The notes: generated by a model not told the origin, from the sequence alone. Positions 1 through 7,818 are shown, numbered from the stretch's first letter. The stretch: 64,000 nt of DNA from an uncultured Lachnospiraceae bacterium (GCA_946616835.1 CAMOJK010000002.1:1-64000); one strand, 5' to 3'. Numbers and translations: made by a program.

Positions 1-1
1 A

Positions 2-757
2 AATGCGGTCTACATGTCGCATAAGAATGATGTGTCATTTATCTTCAGGTTTTCATTAAACCTGTACGAGCACCAGAGCACGCCTAATCCGAACATGCCC
101 TTACGTGATCTCTATTATGTGGCAGATATCTATCACAGGGATTATTCGGGTGAAGATCTGTACAGCTCGAAAATGATCCGGATAAAGACACCGCGGTTTG
201 TGGTATTCTATAACGGACATGATATACAGGAAGAATGTTTTGAATATAAGCTTTCCGGGATGTTTGAAAATCATGATGAAGAACCCTCACTGGAACTAAA
301 GGTTAAGGTTTATAATATAAACAGCGGAATGAACGAAAAACTTAAGGATGCATGCAGCGTGCTTAAGGAATACATGATATATGTGGATAAGATAAGACGG
401 TACAACACAAAGGAAACAACACTTGAGAAAGCGGTAAACAGAGCGATAGATGAGTGCATAAAGGAAGATGTTCTGAAGGAGTTCCTGCTGCGGAACCGGG
501 AGGCAGTAATGTTTACAAGTTTATATGAATACGATGAAGAAAAGCATATAAAGAACGAAAAAAAGATCAGCTATGAGGATGGCGTGCGCGATGGCTTCGG
601 CCAGGGTATAAAGCAAGGTATTGAACAAGGCATTGAACAAGGTATTGGTCAGGGTAAAAGTGATGCTATAGAAAAGCTGGCGGCGCACTATATTTCCCAA
701 AATTCTGAACTGTCACCCGAAGAAGCCAGAAAGATGGCTGAGAAGATAATTGGATAA
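2..757 (+). CDS. Rpn family nuclease / PD-(D/E)XK transposase-like protein, 5' end outside window
   Basis: The reading frame is open to the left edge of the window, so this is the C-terminal part of a longer gene. The visible start of the protein (NAVYMSHKNDVSFIF, then LYEHQSTPNPNMPLRDLYY) matches the conserved middle of the Rpn family of recombination-promoting nucleases, which are abundant in Lachnospiraceae. The part usually carrying the N-terminal catalytic residues is mostly out of view. The C-terminus has a run of G-x-x-QGI repeats (about residues 200-220 of the visible protein) and a short helical tail ending AEKIIG. In the family these proteins cut DNA and are linked to horizontal gene exchange. 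The 3' end is duplicated in tandem directly downstream. Family assignment is fairly sure; activity is not shown. Confidence 0.8.
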   Translation, partial: NAVYMSHKNDVSFIFRFSLNLYEHQSTPNPNMPLRDLYYVADIYHRDYSGEDLYSSKMIRIKTPRFVVFYNGHDIQEECFEYKLSGMFENHDEEPSLELKVKVYNINSGMNEKLKDACSVLKEYMIYVDKIRRYNTKETTLEKAVNRAIDECIKEDVLKEFLLRNREAVMFTSLYEYDEEKHIKNEKKISYEDGVRDGFGQGIKQGIEQGIEQGIGQGKSDAIEKLAAHYISQNSELSPEEARKMAEKIIG

Positions 758-1145
758 GGAAAATGTTCTGAAGGATTTCCTGACGCGGAACCGGGAGGCA
801 GTAATGTTTACGAGTTTATATGAATACGACGAAGAAAAGCATATAAAGAACGAAAAAAAGATCAGCTATGAGGATGGCGTACGCGATGGCATTGATCAGG
901 GCATAAAGCAAGGATTTGATCAGCGAAAAAGTGATGCTATAGAAAAACTGGCGGCGCACTATATTTCCCAAAATCCGGAACTGTCACCTGAAGAAGCCAG
1001 AAAGATGGCTGAGAAGATAATTGGATAAGGAAAATGTTCTGAAGGAGTTCCTGCTGCGGAACAGGGAGGCAGTAATGTTTACGAGTTTATATGAATACGA
1101 TGAAGAAAAGCATATAAAGAACGAAAAAAAGATCAGCTACGAAGA
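463..1145 (+). repeat. tandem duplication of the 3' end of the Rpn gene
   Basis: Three near-identical direct units follow one another: 463-757 (295 bp, inside the intact gene), 758-1028 (271 bp) and about 1029-1145 (117 bp, broken off). The 24-bp length difference between the first two comes from the QGI repeat tract, where the second copy has eight fewer codons. Each full unit has a length of 3n+1, so each copy shifts frame and ends on its own TAA. Confidence 0.9.
750..1028 (+). pseudogene. duplicated C-terminal fragment of the Rpn gene, copy 2
   Basis: A 92-codon frame with a TTG start overlaps the stop of the intact gene (TTG at 750-752, TAA at 755-757). Its protein repeats the C-terminal quarter of the nuclease: ENVLKDFLTRNREAVMF, the DQGIKQ tract and the AEKIIG end. 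It has no nuclease domain of its own and no clear ribosome binding site. It is probably a by-product of tandem duplication, although translational coupling through the overlapping TTG could still yield a short tail protein. Confidence 0.75.
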
Positions 1146-1218
1146 CGGCGATATTTATTTTTTTAGTTTACAGATTTTTGATATGAGATTTGAATTTTCG
1201 GGATTTGCATTTGCCTGA
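1021..1218 (+). pseudogene. duplicated C-terminal fragment of the Rpn gene, copy 3, truncated
   Basis: This third copy starts again at a TTG overlapping the previous stop. It follows the family sequence through KKISYEDG and then leaves it at about 1145 for an unrelated AT-rich stretch that runs to a stop at 1216-1218. It is a broken end of the tandem array and is not expected to be functional. Confidence 0.75.
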
Positions 1219-1227
1219 AAAAATATA

Positions 1228-1256
1228 TTGACGCTGTCATAGAAAAGCGTTACAAT
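1228..1256 (+). promoter_or_regulatory. sigma-A type promoter
   Basis: TTGACG (1228-1233) and TACAAT (1251-1256) are separated by exactly 17 bases. Transcription would begin near 1263 and run to the right, giving a leader of about 390 nt in front of the AAA+ ATPase gene, or a separate small RNA if it stops earlier. Confidence 0.6.
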
Positions 1257-1308
1257 GACCTCACAATTTAATAACAAACATCTTTGAACCGATGTTTTGA
1301 TGAAATGT

Positions 1309-1347
1309 GAATGCGTGTAAATTTATTTTTGTGCGCATTTTTGTTTT
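1309..1347 (+). terminator. possible weak terminator hairpin in the long leader
   Basis: AATGCG (1310-1315) can pair with CGCATT (1334-1339), which runs into a T-rich stretch (TTTTTG). The loop is long and AT-rich, so the hairpin is weak. It could end or attenuate transcription from the promoter at 1228. Confidence 0.3.
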
Positions 1348-1380
1348 CCTCAAAACCTCGGTTTTCTTTTTATCTTTATT

Positions 1381-1589
1381 TTCAGATTGAAGCCGGGAGG
1401 AACAGTACCTTGACAACTTCATCCGCAAATTTATCGGGTGACCGAACGGGGCAGCACCGCCAAGACCTGTGAGGGTCAGAGAAAAATTCTCTGATCTGTA
1501 CAGCGAGCGTGCCGGGGAGGGAGCTCGTGGGGCAGCCGTATAGTCCGACAGCTGTCTCCTGATAAAGATTGCGACACAATCCGAAAACT
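1381..1589 (+). other. GC-rich structured leader or unidentified non-coding RNA
   Basis: This stretch has no convincing gene on either strand but is far more GC-rich than its surroundings and full of short inverted repeats. Examples are CAGAGAA-AAA-TTCTCTG around 1477-1493 and CGAGC paired with GCTCG around 1506-1530. It lies between the promoter at 1228 and the ATPase start at 1652. I do not recognise it as RNase P RNA, tmRNA, 6S, SRP or a riboswitch I know. A long minus-strand reading frame across it looks like a chance frame. Confidence 0.35.
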
Positions 1590-1609
1590 TTTTGACCGGT
1601 AGGTCAAAA
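1590..1609. promoter_or_regulatory. perfect palindrome TTTTGACC-GGTA-GGTCAAAA, possible operator
   Basis: The two 8-base arms are fully complementary around a 4-base centre. It lies 42 bases before the ATPase start codon. TTGACC/GGTCAA half-sites are typical of operators for TetR-type repressors, but no such regulator is encoded in the window. It could also act as an RNA hairpin in the leader. Confidence 0.4.
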
Positions 1610-1651
1610 TATACTTCACTTGCCGTATCAGACGGCAGAAAGGATAAGCGT

Positions 1652-3475
1652 ATGAGAAAAGATATTGTTTCTATGTGCGGTGATTTTGATAAGGTTAGGG
1701 TTCTTTCCGTAAATCCTGCACCATGCCCGGATTTTACCGATAATAGCGAAACCATGATATCGCGCTTTTTATGCCTTTTAAACCAGCTTGGTGCTGAGGG
1801 TTTCCTTGGCTTGCAGGTTTCATCAGAGCAGGAAGCAGCCGGAGAGGTTCTGGTTTTTTCCAACGGAGAGTCTAATGTGACTGATGAAGATTACAACTGG
1901 GTATTTGCCAAAAGTGCAGAGGTCGCAGGAAAATCAAGGACAGAGAGCCTTTTTGGTGAGGGACGCAGGGTATATGCGATAGAGTACGAGCCTGTGGAAG
2001 CCGGTGATGCAGAGATGAGCATATTTGTCGGAAATGATGCCCAACCGATGAACGACAGCTTTGGGGAATTAGTTTCAGAGCTGCTTAGGGAAAAAGCCAT
2101 TATAAGGCTGGTTTCAACCAATCTGTTCCTTTTCAGTCTGCCGGAGGAAATACCCCTTAGGCTGTGCAGCCGGATATCGATGTCGTTTCCTAAAAATGCA
2201 AGGTATAGAGAGGTTTTCGCTGTTCCCGAGAGTAACGCCTCTTTATGTCACATTTCCCGAAACTGTTTTAACCGGTGCCTGATCCACCTTTGGAATGAGC
2301 TTCAGTCGCGGGCAAAAGAAAGGTCAAAAGCAGAACCGCCTGTGCCGGTCTCTCCGATACAGAGTCCGGACAACATGCAATATATACCTTTCGAAGTAAT
2401 AGATAAGTCCAGAGACACTCACATCGAAAAACTGGAGCTGAGTGTTCGCTCCTATAACTGCTTAATGCGTGCGGGCATCAGTACTGTCGGTGAGCTTATG
2501 TTCATGGATGATGCAGCACTGAGCCGCATTCGGAATCTGGGCGGAAGGGGTAAGGACGAAGTAAAACAGCAGTTGGCTGAATTTTTAAAAAAGCGCAGCG
2601 AATCTCAGGAAGACGATCCCAACGAAGTCATCGACTGCTGGGAAAAGCTGGATTCAATGATAGGCCTTGAAGATGTAAAGAAACAGGTTCGCAAGATAGC
2701 CGCTTATGCCAGGATGAAGCAGGATATGGCATCAAAGGGGCTGATGAAACAGACGATCTCGCTGCATATGCAGTTTGTCGGCAACCCGGGAACAGCCAAA
2801 ACTACTGTTGCCAGGCTTGTAGCCGGAATCCTTCGCGATATAGGGATACTTTCTTCGGGCAGACTTGTTGAAGTGGGGCGCGAAGACCTGGTAGGCAAGT
2901 ATGAAGGCCAGACCGCACCTAAAGTAAAGGAGGTTTTTGAAAGGGCAAAGGGTAATGTCCTTTTTATTGATGAAGCCTATTCCCTTGTAGAAGGGTGGGA
3001 TGGTTCCTATGGTGACGAAGCTATAAATGCAATAGTCCGGGAAATGGAAAATAACAGAGAGGATACGGTAGTCATATTTGCAGGCTACCCGGATAAGATG
3101 GAAGAATTAATTTCCAGAAATCCGGGGCTCAGGTCAAGGGTTTCCTTCAAACTGGTTTTCCGGGACTATTCCGAAGAAGAGCTTGTGCGGATTGCCGGAA
3201 CTATGGCTGATGAACAGGGGTTTAAGATCGGCGATGACGCCGAGCCTGCTCTGGCAAAGCTGTGCAGAGAGGCTGCTGGCAATAGCGAGTTAGGCAATGG
3301 GCGATTTTGCAGAAATCTTATTGAGCATGCGATACTTGATTATGCCGAAAGGGTATACAGTGAGAACAACCCTTTTGTGGATAAAGACTTCGTGCTCCTT
3401 GAGGAAGACTTTTCGTCTTCCATAGAAACTGAGGTTCCCGGAAGAAAGTGCATAGGTTTTCACAGCGTTGCATGA
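1652..3475 (+). CDS. CbxX/CfxQ-type AAA+ ATPase with an RNA polymerase alpha-CTD-like domain
   Basis: The C-terminal half is a SpoVK/CbxX/CfxQ-type AAA+ ATPase with Walker A GNPGTAKTT (about residue 378), Walker B VLFIDEAYSL (about 435) and the family signature EGWDGSYGDEAINAIV. Relatives include rubisco activase CbxX and the EccA proteins of type VII secretion. Before it, residues about 255-312 resemble the RNA polymerase alpha C-terminal domain (IEKLELSVRSYNCLMRAGI, then the G-x-GRG helix-hairpin-helix turn). The first 240 residues are not recognised. I start at ATG 1652, where GAAAGGA lies a good distance upstream; a longer frame would begin at 1592 inside the palindrome. It stands alone, so its substrate is unknown. 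Confidence 0.8.
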   Translation: MRKDIVSMCGDFDKVRVLSVNPAPCPDFTDNSETMISRFLCLLNQLGAEGFLGLQVSSEQEAAGEVLVFSNGESNVTDEDYNWVFAKSAEVAGKSRTESLFGEGRRVYAIEYEPVEAGDAEMSIFVGNDAQPMNDSFGELVSELLREKAIIRLVSTNLFLFSLPEEIPLRLCSRISMSFPKNARYREVFAVPESNASLCHISRNCFNRCLIHLWNELQSRAKERSKAEPPVPVSPIQSPDNMQYIPFEVIDKSRDTHIEKLELSVRSYNCLMRAGISTVGELMFMDDAALSRIRNLGGRGKDEVKQQLAEFLKKRSESQEDDPNEVIDCWEKLDSMIGLEDVKKQVRKIAAYARMKQDMASKGLMKQTISLHMQFVGNPGTAKTTVARLVAGILRDIGILSSGRLVEVGREDLVGKYEGQTAPKVKEVFERAKGNVLFIDEAYSLVEGWDGSYGDEAINAIVREMENNREDTVVIFAGYPDKMEELISRNPGLRSRVSFKLVFRDYSEEELVRIAGTMADEQGFKIGDDAEPALAKLCREAAGNSELGNGRFCRNLIEHAILDYAERVYSENNPFVDKDFVLLEEDFSSSIETEVPGRKCIGFHSVA

Positions 3476-3487
3476 TGCATCGCTGTG
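3461..3487. terminator. inverted repeat overlapping the ATPase stop codon
   Basis: CACAGCG-T-TGCAT pairs with ATGCA-T-CGCTGTG with only a T-T mismatch, and the TGA stop lies at its centre. There is no good T run after it, so it is either a weak terminator or a hairpin that stabilises the 3' end of the mRNA. Confidence 0.45.
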
Positions 3488-3504
3488 TTAATCGCCTGCT
3501 ATTA

Positions 3505-3513
3505 TGCTATAAT
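3505..3513 (+). promoter_or_regulatory. extended -10 promoter TGCTATAAT
   Basis: TGCTATAAT is a consensus -10 element with the TGn extension. It would start a transcript near 3520 with a leader of about 110 nt to the acetyltransferase gene. The same word recurs upstream of several genes in this window. Confidence 0.6.
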
Positions 3514-3632
3514 AGATTGAAAATAGTATCCGGCACACGCAAGTGACATTCTTAATCGCACAGTGTGTGTTTATAATAAACTCATGGATTGCTCCGTACG
3601 AGCAGGTGCGAAAAAAGAAAGGATAGTAGATC

Positions 3633-4109
3633 ATGGAAAACATCACCTTTGACACAGCAGATAAGTCTGATATTCCCGAGCTGATCCGTTTGCGTATCGC
3701 ATATATGCTGGATGATTTCGGCTCTGTCACCGACCATGAGCGTCAGTGCATGGAAGAACAGCTCCCAGATTATTTTGAAAGAAAGCTGGGAACAGAGCTC
3801 ATTGCTTTTGTGGCAAGGGCAGAGGGGAGGCTTGTGGCAGCAGCTTATCTTCTTATCATAGAAAAGCCTGCCAGTCCGATTTTGCCCAACGGATTTGACG
3901 GTGAGGTGCTAAGCGTTTATACGGAGGATGAGTACCGTGGCAAGGGCATCTGCACACAGCTTATAAAAAATCTCATAGCCTACGGAAAGGAAAAGGAGCT
4001 GTGCCGTATAGACCTTTTCGCTACGGAAGACGGCTATCCCATTTATAAAAAGCTGGGCTTTGAGGATAAGGTGCAGAAATACACGGACATGCGGCTGAAG
4101 CTGCGGTAA
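3633..4109 (+). CDS. GNAT family N-acetyltransferase
   Basis: A 158-residue protein with the GNAT fold order. Beta strands run into VLSVYTEDEYRGKGICTQLI (about residues 90-109), which contains the acetyl-CoA binding motif R-G-K-G-I. The later motif GYPIYKKLGFED is the usual end of the fold. Such enzymes transfer an acetyl group from acetyl-CoA to an amine on a small molecule or protein; the substrate cannot be read from the sequence. The ATG at 3633 is preceded by AAAGGA. It appears to be a single-gene unit under the extended -10 promoter at 3505. Confidence 0.85.
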   Translation: MENITFDTADKSDIPELIRLRIAYMLDDFGSVTDHERQCMEEQLPDYFERKLGTELIAFVARAEGRLVAAAYLLIIEKPASPILPNGFDGEVLSVYTEDEYRGKGICTQLIKNLIAYGKEKELCRIDLFATEDGYPIYKKLGFEDKVQKYTDMRLKLR

Positions 4110-4156
4110 CGTATGGGACATGTTCCTTATTGATCAAATAGTGTCTTTGTTACCCA

Positions 4157-4216
4157 TATAGTATGACAGTGCTTGTGAGCAGGTCGGGATGGTACTGTGC
4201 CGGACTGTCAACTATA
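4157..4216. other. long hairpin just upstream of the flagellin promoter
   Basis: TATAGT-a-TGACAGT (4157-4170) pairs with ACTGTCA-ACTATA (4204-4216), 13 pairs with one bulge. The right arm overlaps the -35 region of the sigma-28 promoter. It could terminate upstream transcription or bind a regulator; neither is shown. Confidence 0.4.
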
Positions 4217-4235
4217 TTATTAAATAAGCCGATAT
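4208..4235 (+). promoter_or_regulatory. sigma-28 (sigma-D/FliA) flagellin promoter
   Basis: GCCGATAT (4228-4235) is a perfect match to the -10 element of the flagellar sigma factor of Firmicutes. TCAA (4208-4211) sits 16 bases upstream and matches TAAA in three of four positions. Transcription would start near 4243 and produce a 5' leader of about 190 nt before the flagellin start codon. Confidence 0.8.
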
Positions 4236-4252
4236 ATATTAATAACAAAATT

Positions 4253-4390
4253 TTCCCACATCGTGCAGTCTTGTCTGACGGTGTTTCAGTGAGTCTTAGC
4301 GATTCCCGAAAATACATAGATTCACTGGGAACGAGGCTGTTGCGCGAAAAAGTGCGACAGCTTGTGGTATACAACAAGTGGAATGTTAAT
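4253..4390 (+). repeat. truncated copy A of the structured repeat element, within the flagellin leader
   Basis: Positions 4253-4314 are closely similar to the left part of the element at 40828-40890 (shared words include CAGTCTTGTCTGACGGTGTT-like and CGAAAATRC). Positions 4364-4387 match its right end (GTGGTATACAACAAGTGG in both). The central part with the GGA-loop hairpins is missing and replaced by a different hairpin, GCTGTTGCGC-GAAAAA-GTGCGACAGC (4335-4360). Because the sigma-28 start point lies before it, the element forms most of the flagellin mRNA leader. Confidence 0.75.
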
Positions 4391-4434
4391 AATAAGCTAA
4401 AAAAGTCGATCTGATTACACAGAAAGGGTAAAAA

Positions 4435-6288
4435 GTGCCTACAGTTACAGGAAGCAGCCTCATCCACAATTTAGTGGCAATGAATGGCGCCAGGAATTTG
4501 GGAATAGTGACGAATGACCAGAAGAAATCTGCCGAAAAGCTTTCTTCCGGTTACAGGGTTAATCGTGCCGCAGACGATGCTGCAGGTCTTGCTATTTCCG
4601 AAAAAATGCGCCGGCAGATCCGCGGTCTCGACCAGACTGTCAGAAATATAAACGAGGGTATTCAGTTATGCAATGTTGCGGATGGAGCTCTCAATGAGAT
4701 CAGCAGTATGTTAAACCGTCAGGAAGAACTGCTGGTTCAGGCTGCAAACGATACCAACAGCTACAGCGACCGGGAATATATTCAGGCAGAGCTCAAGCAG
4801 CTTGCGGATGAGATGAACCGGTCTTTTGACATCACTACTTATAATGAAATTCCTCTTTTTAAAGGAAGGGATACAATCCTTGATGATCCTCCACCTCAGG
4901 TAGTTCATACCGTAAACACCCGTACTGAGACAGATCCTACGGTCACAACGGTAACGGAAAATATTATAGCCTCTGTGGACAGTATGTCCGATACTACCGA
5001 GACGAATACTACTGTCACACATGGCAGCAGGACCTCATCCTACAGTGAGTGGGAGCAGGTACATGATACGGATGAAAACGGACATACCAGCTACGAGGTT
5101 CATAAAGCACAGACCATTACGGATGGTCCGGAGACAACTACCGTAACCAAAGTAACCAAAAAATATGAAAAGCTTGAGCCGGATCCAAGGGCTACGCAGC
5201 TTACAAATCCCAAGACCATGACAGGTTCAAACGGATATATTAATGTAAGAAACGGCCTGGGCTGGCAGCTTTCATGTGCAATGTCGCGCCTGGGAGTTAA
5301 GATTGGGAGCAGCGAAAATCTGGATCTGTATAGCAGCGCTCCGGTAAGCGTTAATCCCAATGCCGGTGAAAATGTGGCGGAGCATACCTATGATCTGGGG
5401 GATGGTCTGTTCCTTACCCAGCGTATAGAACTGCAAAACGAAGATACATATGTGATGTCATACTCATTGAAAAATGAAGGTTCAGGAGCTAAGACTGCTT
5501 CTGTACGCCTCGCATTTGACAGTATGAATACTTTCGATAACAGTAATAATAAAGCCACTAACGGCCCCGGTCCATATAAACTTAAGAGCAATTTTGCCGA
5601 GATATCATTATCCGCAACAGGTGCAGACAAAACTGTTCTGGGAAATATCGATGACATATATTATAAGTGGAACGGTGCTGTAACAGACGGAAATGTAATC
5701 GGACATTCAGGTATGGGAACCTGGTGGAACGATAGGACTGTGGGAGCCGGAGAGACACTGGATCTCGGTTCGGTTACTTATGGTCCGATAGTAGTCGGTG
5801 ATCAGTACAAGTGCACTACTACCACTGAAGTGGATGTTACCAGGGAGTATACAGATACGACGGATGATGATACTTATGCTTATATGCCGAGGTATCTCGA
5901 TATTCAGGTTGGTGTGGAAAAAGGGCAGCTTTTGCCTATCCGTTTATGGGATCTGAATACCACGACACTTCGCTGCCGTGTGCCGGAGGAAATATCCGCA
6001 CATGCAGCCGGAGATTCCATACAGTATTTAAAACATGCACTGAACAAAGTATCCGGCATAAGGTCATATTACGGTGCGACTACCAACAGACTGGAGCATG
6101 CGGCAAAAAACAATGCGAATGTTTCTGAGAATACCGCTGCGGCAGAGTCTCGGATACGGGATACTGATATGGCACTGGAAATGGTATCTTACTCCAATAA
6201 TTCCATCCTGATGCAGTCCGGGCAGAGTATGTTAGCCCAGGCAAATAGCAGTCCCGAGCGGATACTTCAGCTTCTGTCATCAAATTAA
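4435..6288 (+). CDS. fliC: flagellin
   Basis: A 617-residue flagellin, the subunit of the flagellar filament, exported by the flagellar type III apparatus. The N-terminal D0/D1 region (KLSSGYRVNRAADDAAGLAI, residues about 35-54) and the C-terminal D1/D0 region (AAAESRIRDTDMALEMVSYS) are well conserved. The middle (about 145-510) is a large Thr-rich insert that would form the outer, variable domains. Translation starts at GTG 4435, eight bases after AGAAAGGG; no ATG fits. The gene has a sigma-28 promoter at 4208 and a leader derived from a repeat element. Many Clostridia encode several flagellins and often the filament regulators fliW and csrA elsewhere; neither regulator is in this window. 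Confidence 0.95.
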   Translation: MPTVTGSSLIHNLVAMNGARNLGIVTNDQKKSAEKLSSGYRVNRAADDAAGLAISEKMRRQIRGLDQTVRNINEGIQLCNVADGALNEISSMLNRQEELLVQAANDTNSYSDREYIQAELKQLADEMNRSFDITTYNEIPLFKGRDTILDDPPPQVVHTVNTRTETDPTVTTVTENIIASVDSMSDTTETNTTVTHGSRTSSYSEWEQVHDTDENGHTSYEVHKAQTITDGPETTTVTKVTKKYEKLEPDPRATQLTNPKTMTGSNGYINVRNGLGWQLSCAMSRLGVKIGSSENLDLYSSAPVSVNPNAGENVAEHTYDLGDGLFLTQRIELQNEDTYVMSYSLKNEGSGAKTASVRLAFDSMNTFDNSNNKATNGPGPYKLKSNFAEISLSATGADKTVLGNIDDIYYKWNGAVTDGNVIGHSGMGTWWNDRTVGAGETLDLGSVTYGPIVVGDQYKCTTTTEVDVTREYTDTTDDDTYAYMPRYLDIQVGVEKGQLLPIRLWDLNTTTLRCRVPEEISAHAAGDSIQYLKHALNKVSGIRSYYGATTNRLEHAAKNNANVSENTAAAESRIRDTDMALEMVSYSNNSILMQSGQSMLAQANSSPERILQLLSSN

Positions 6289-6316
6289 CTTATTACTATA
6301 TCCAATTACTGCTTTG

Positions 6317-7657
6317 ATGAAGAAAAACGGAGACTATACAAGATTACTGAAATTTGTCATACCTATTTCACTGCAGTATCTGATGTACTCTTTAGTAAGT
6401 GCATCGGATGCTTTTATGTTGGGATTTCTTGACCAGACTTCACTTTCTGCCGTGTCGCTTGCCGGACAGGTTGCGTTTGTATATTTTCTTTTTCCAAATG
6501 GGTTTGTATACGGATTCAATGTATTGGGCGCCCAGTACTGGGGAAAAGGTGACAAACTCAGCGTGAGTAAGGTCCTTACCATGACACTCCGCTATTCCGT
6601 GATAGTGGGAGCGGTTTTTTCATGTGTTTCATTTTTCTTTCCAAAACAGGTAATGCTCATTTTTACCGCAGATCCGAAGCTGATCGAAGCCGGAGCCGGT
6701 TACCTGCAGGTGGTGTCTCTTTCGTACCTGCTGTCCGGAATATCCCAGGCGTATTTTGCGGTGCTTAAAGTCTGCGACTGTCCGGGCATAAGTTCCCTCA
6801 TAGGATCTGCTTCCGTCGTCCTGAATATAGCACTCAATGCCCTATTCATATTTGGATTAGGTGCTGTTCCCGGAATGGGCATAAAGGGTGCGGCGCTTGC
6901 GACAGTATGTGCCAGGGCATTCGAAGTGGTATTTTCATTCATAGCAATAGCCGCATGCCGCTGTCCGAATACGGGGATCCGGTATCTTCTCAGAAAAGAT
7001 GATGCGGTAATGAATAAGGATTACTGGAAATATACATTGCCGCTTCTGATAAACCAGTTAGGCTGGGGAGGCGGTGTAACCATGTATTCGGTGATCATGG
7101 GGCATCTGGGAACAGATGCCGTGGCGGCCAATTCCATTGCCGGCATAGTGCGATCCATGGTAGCCAGTCTCTGCTGGGGTATTGCGTCGGCAGTCGGCAT
7201 TGTGATTGGTGCCTTGTTAGGCAGTGGCAAGCTGGATGAGGCGAAGCGTCTGGGGGGCAAATATGTGAGGCTTTCCATATGGATAGGTATCGGTTCTGGT
7301 GTAGTGATCCTTTGTCTGATGCCACTTGTCATGAAAGTGGTATCACTTTCCCCGGCAGCCGGCAGCTATCTTAAGGGCATGCTCGTGCTGGCTTCCTACT
7401 ATATAATAGGCAACTCGCTGAACTCAACGATCATAAGCGGGATCTTCCCGGCCGGAGGAGATACAAAGTTCGGCATGTACTGTGACATGATCACGCTCTG
7501 GTGCGTAGTGGTTCCCCTGGGACTGATCTTTGCTTTTCTTATAAAAGCCCCCGTGATGGTGGTGGCATTCATACTTACGCTTGACGAGTTCGTAAAGATT
7601 CCTGTGGTGTACAGGCACTATATGAAATACGAATGGGTTAAGGATATTACCCGTTAA
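6317..7657 (+). CDS. MATE family multidrug / cation antiporter
   Basis: A 446-residue polytopic membrane protein with about 12 hydrophobic segments and two similar halves, the MATE (MatE) layout. MATE transporters expel cationic drugs or metabolites in exchange for sodium or protons. Recognisable pieces include ASDAFMLGFLDQTSLSAVSL near the N-terminus and NALFIFGLGAVPGMGIKGAA around residue 175. The ATG at 6317 lies only 28 bases after the flagellin stop and has no clear ribosome binding site. No terminator separates it from flagellin, so it may be read through at a low level. A TTG three bases upstream is less likely as the start. Confidence 0.88.
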   Translation: MKKNGDYTRLLKFVIPISLQYLMYSLVSASDAFMLGFLDQTSLSAVSLAGQVAFVYFLFPNGFVYGFNVLGAQYWGKGDKLSVSKVLTMTLRYSVIVGAVFSCVSFFFPKQVMLIFTADPKLIEAGAGYLQVVSLSYLLSGISQAYFAVLKVCDCPGISSLIGSASVVLNIALNALFIFGLGAVPGMGIKGAALATVCARAFEVVFSFIAIAACRCPNTGIRYLLRKDDAVMNKDYWKYTLPLLINQLGWGGGVTMYSVIMGHLGTDAVAANSIAGIVRSMVASLCWGIASAVGIVIGALLGSGKLDEAKRLGGKYVRLSIWIGIGSGVVILCLMPLVMKVVSLSPAAGSYLKGMLVLASYYIIGNSLNSTIISGIFPAGGDTKFGMYCDMITLWCVVVPLGLIFAFLIKAPVMVVAFILTLDEFVKIPVVYRHYMKYEWVKDITR

Positions 7658-7713
7658 ATGTCACCGGTATAAAATAAATGTTTTACCGGAGTAAACCGCT
7701 GTGTCTTTTTACA

Positions 7714-7736
7714 TTATCATATGTATATGATAAAAT
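7714..7736 (+). promoter_or_regulatory. palindrome overlapping an extended -10 promoter
   Basis: TTATCATAT-GT-ATATGATAA (7714-7733) is a perfect inverted repeat. Its right arm runs into TGATAAAAT (7728-7736), a TGn-extended -10 element. It is positioned to control the EAL gene at 7819. A repressor binding the palindrome would block polymerase; which regulator does so is unknown. Confidence 0.5.
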
Positions 7737-7818
7737 AAAATCAGATTTTTGCGTGCAGCCCTTTGCAAAGCGGCAGAAAGAGGCAATCTGAACAGTTAAA
7801 AACCAGGGGGTAGTTTAT

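Noticed and set aside
1261..1863. 200-residue minus-strand open frame across the ATPase leader
   Set aside because: No ribosome binding site, no recognisable motif, and it overlaps the start of the ATPase gene and the structured leader.
4163..4414. 83-residue plus-strand frame between the acetyltransferase and flagellin
   Set aside because: It covers the sigma-28 promoter and the repeat element; the protein sequence has no coherent features and no ribosome binding site.
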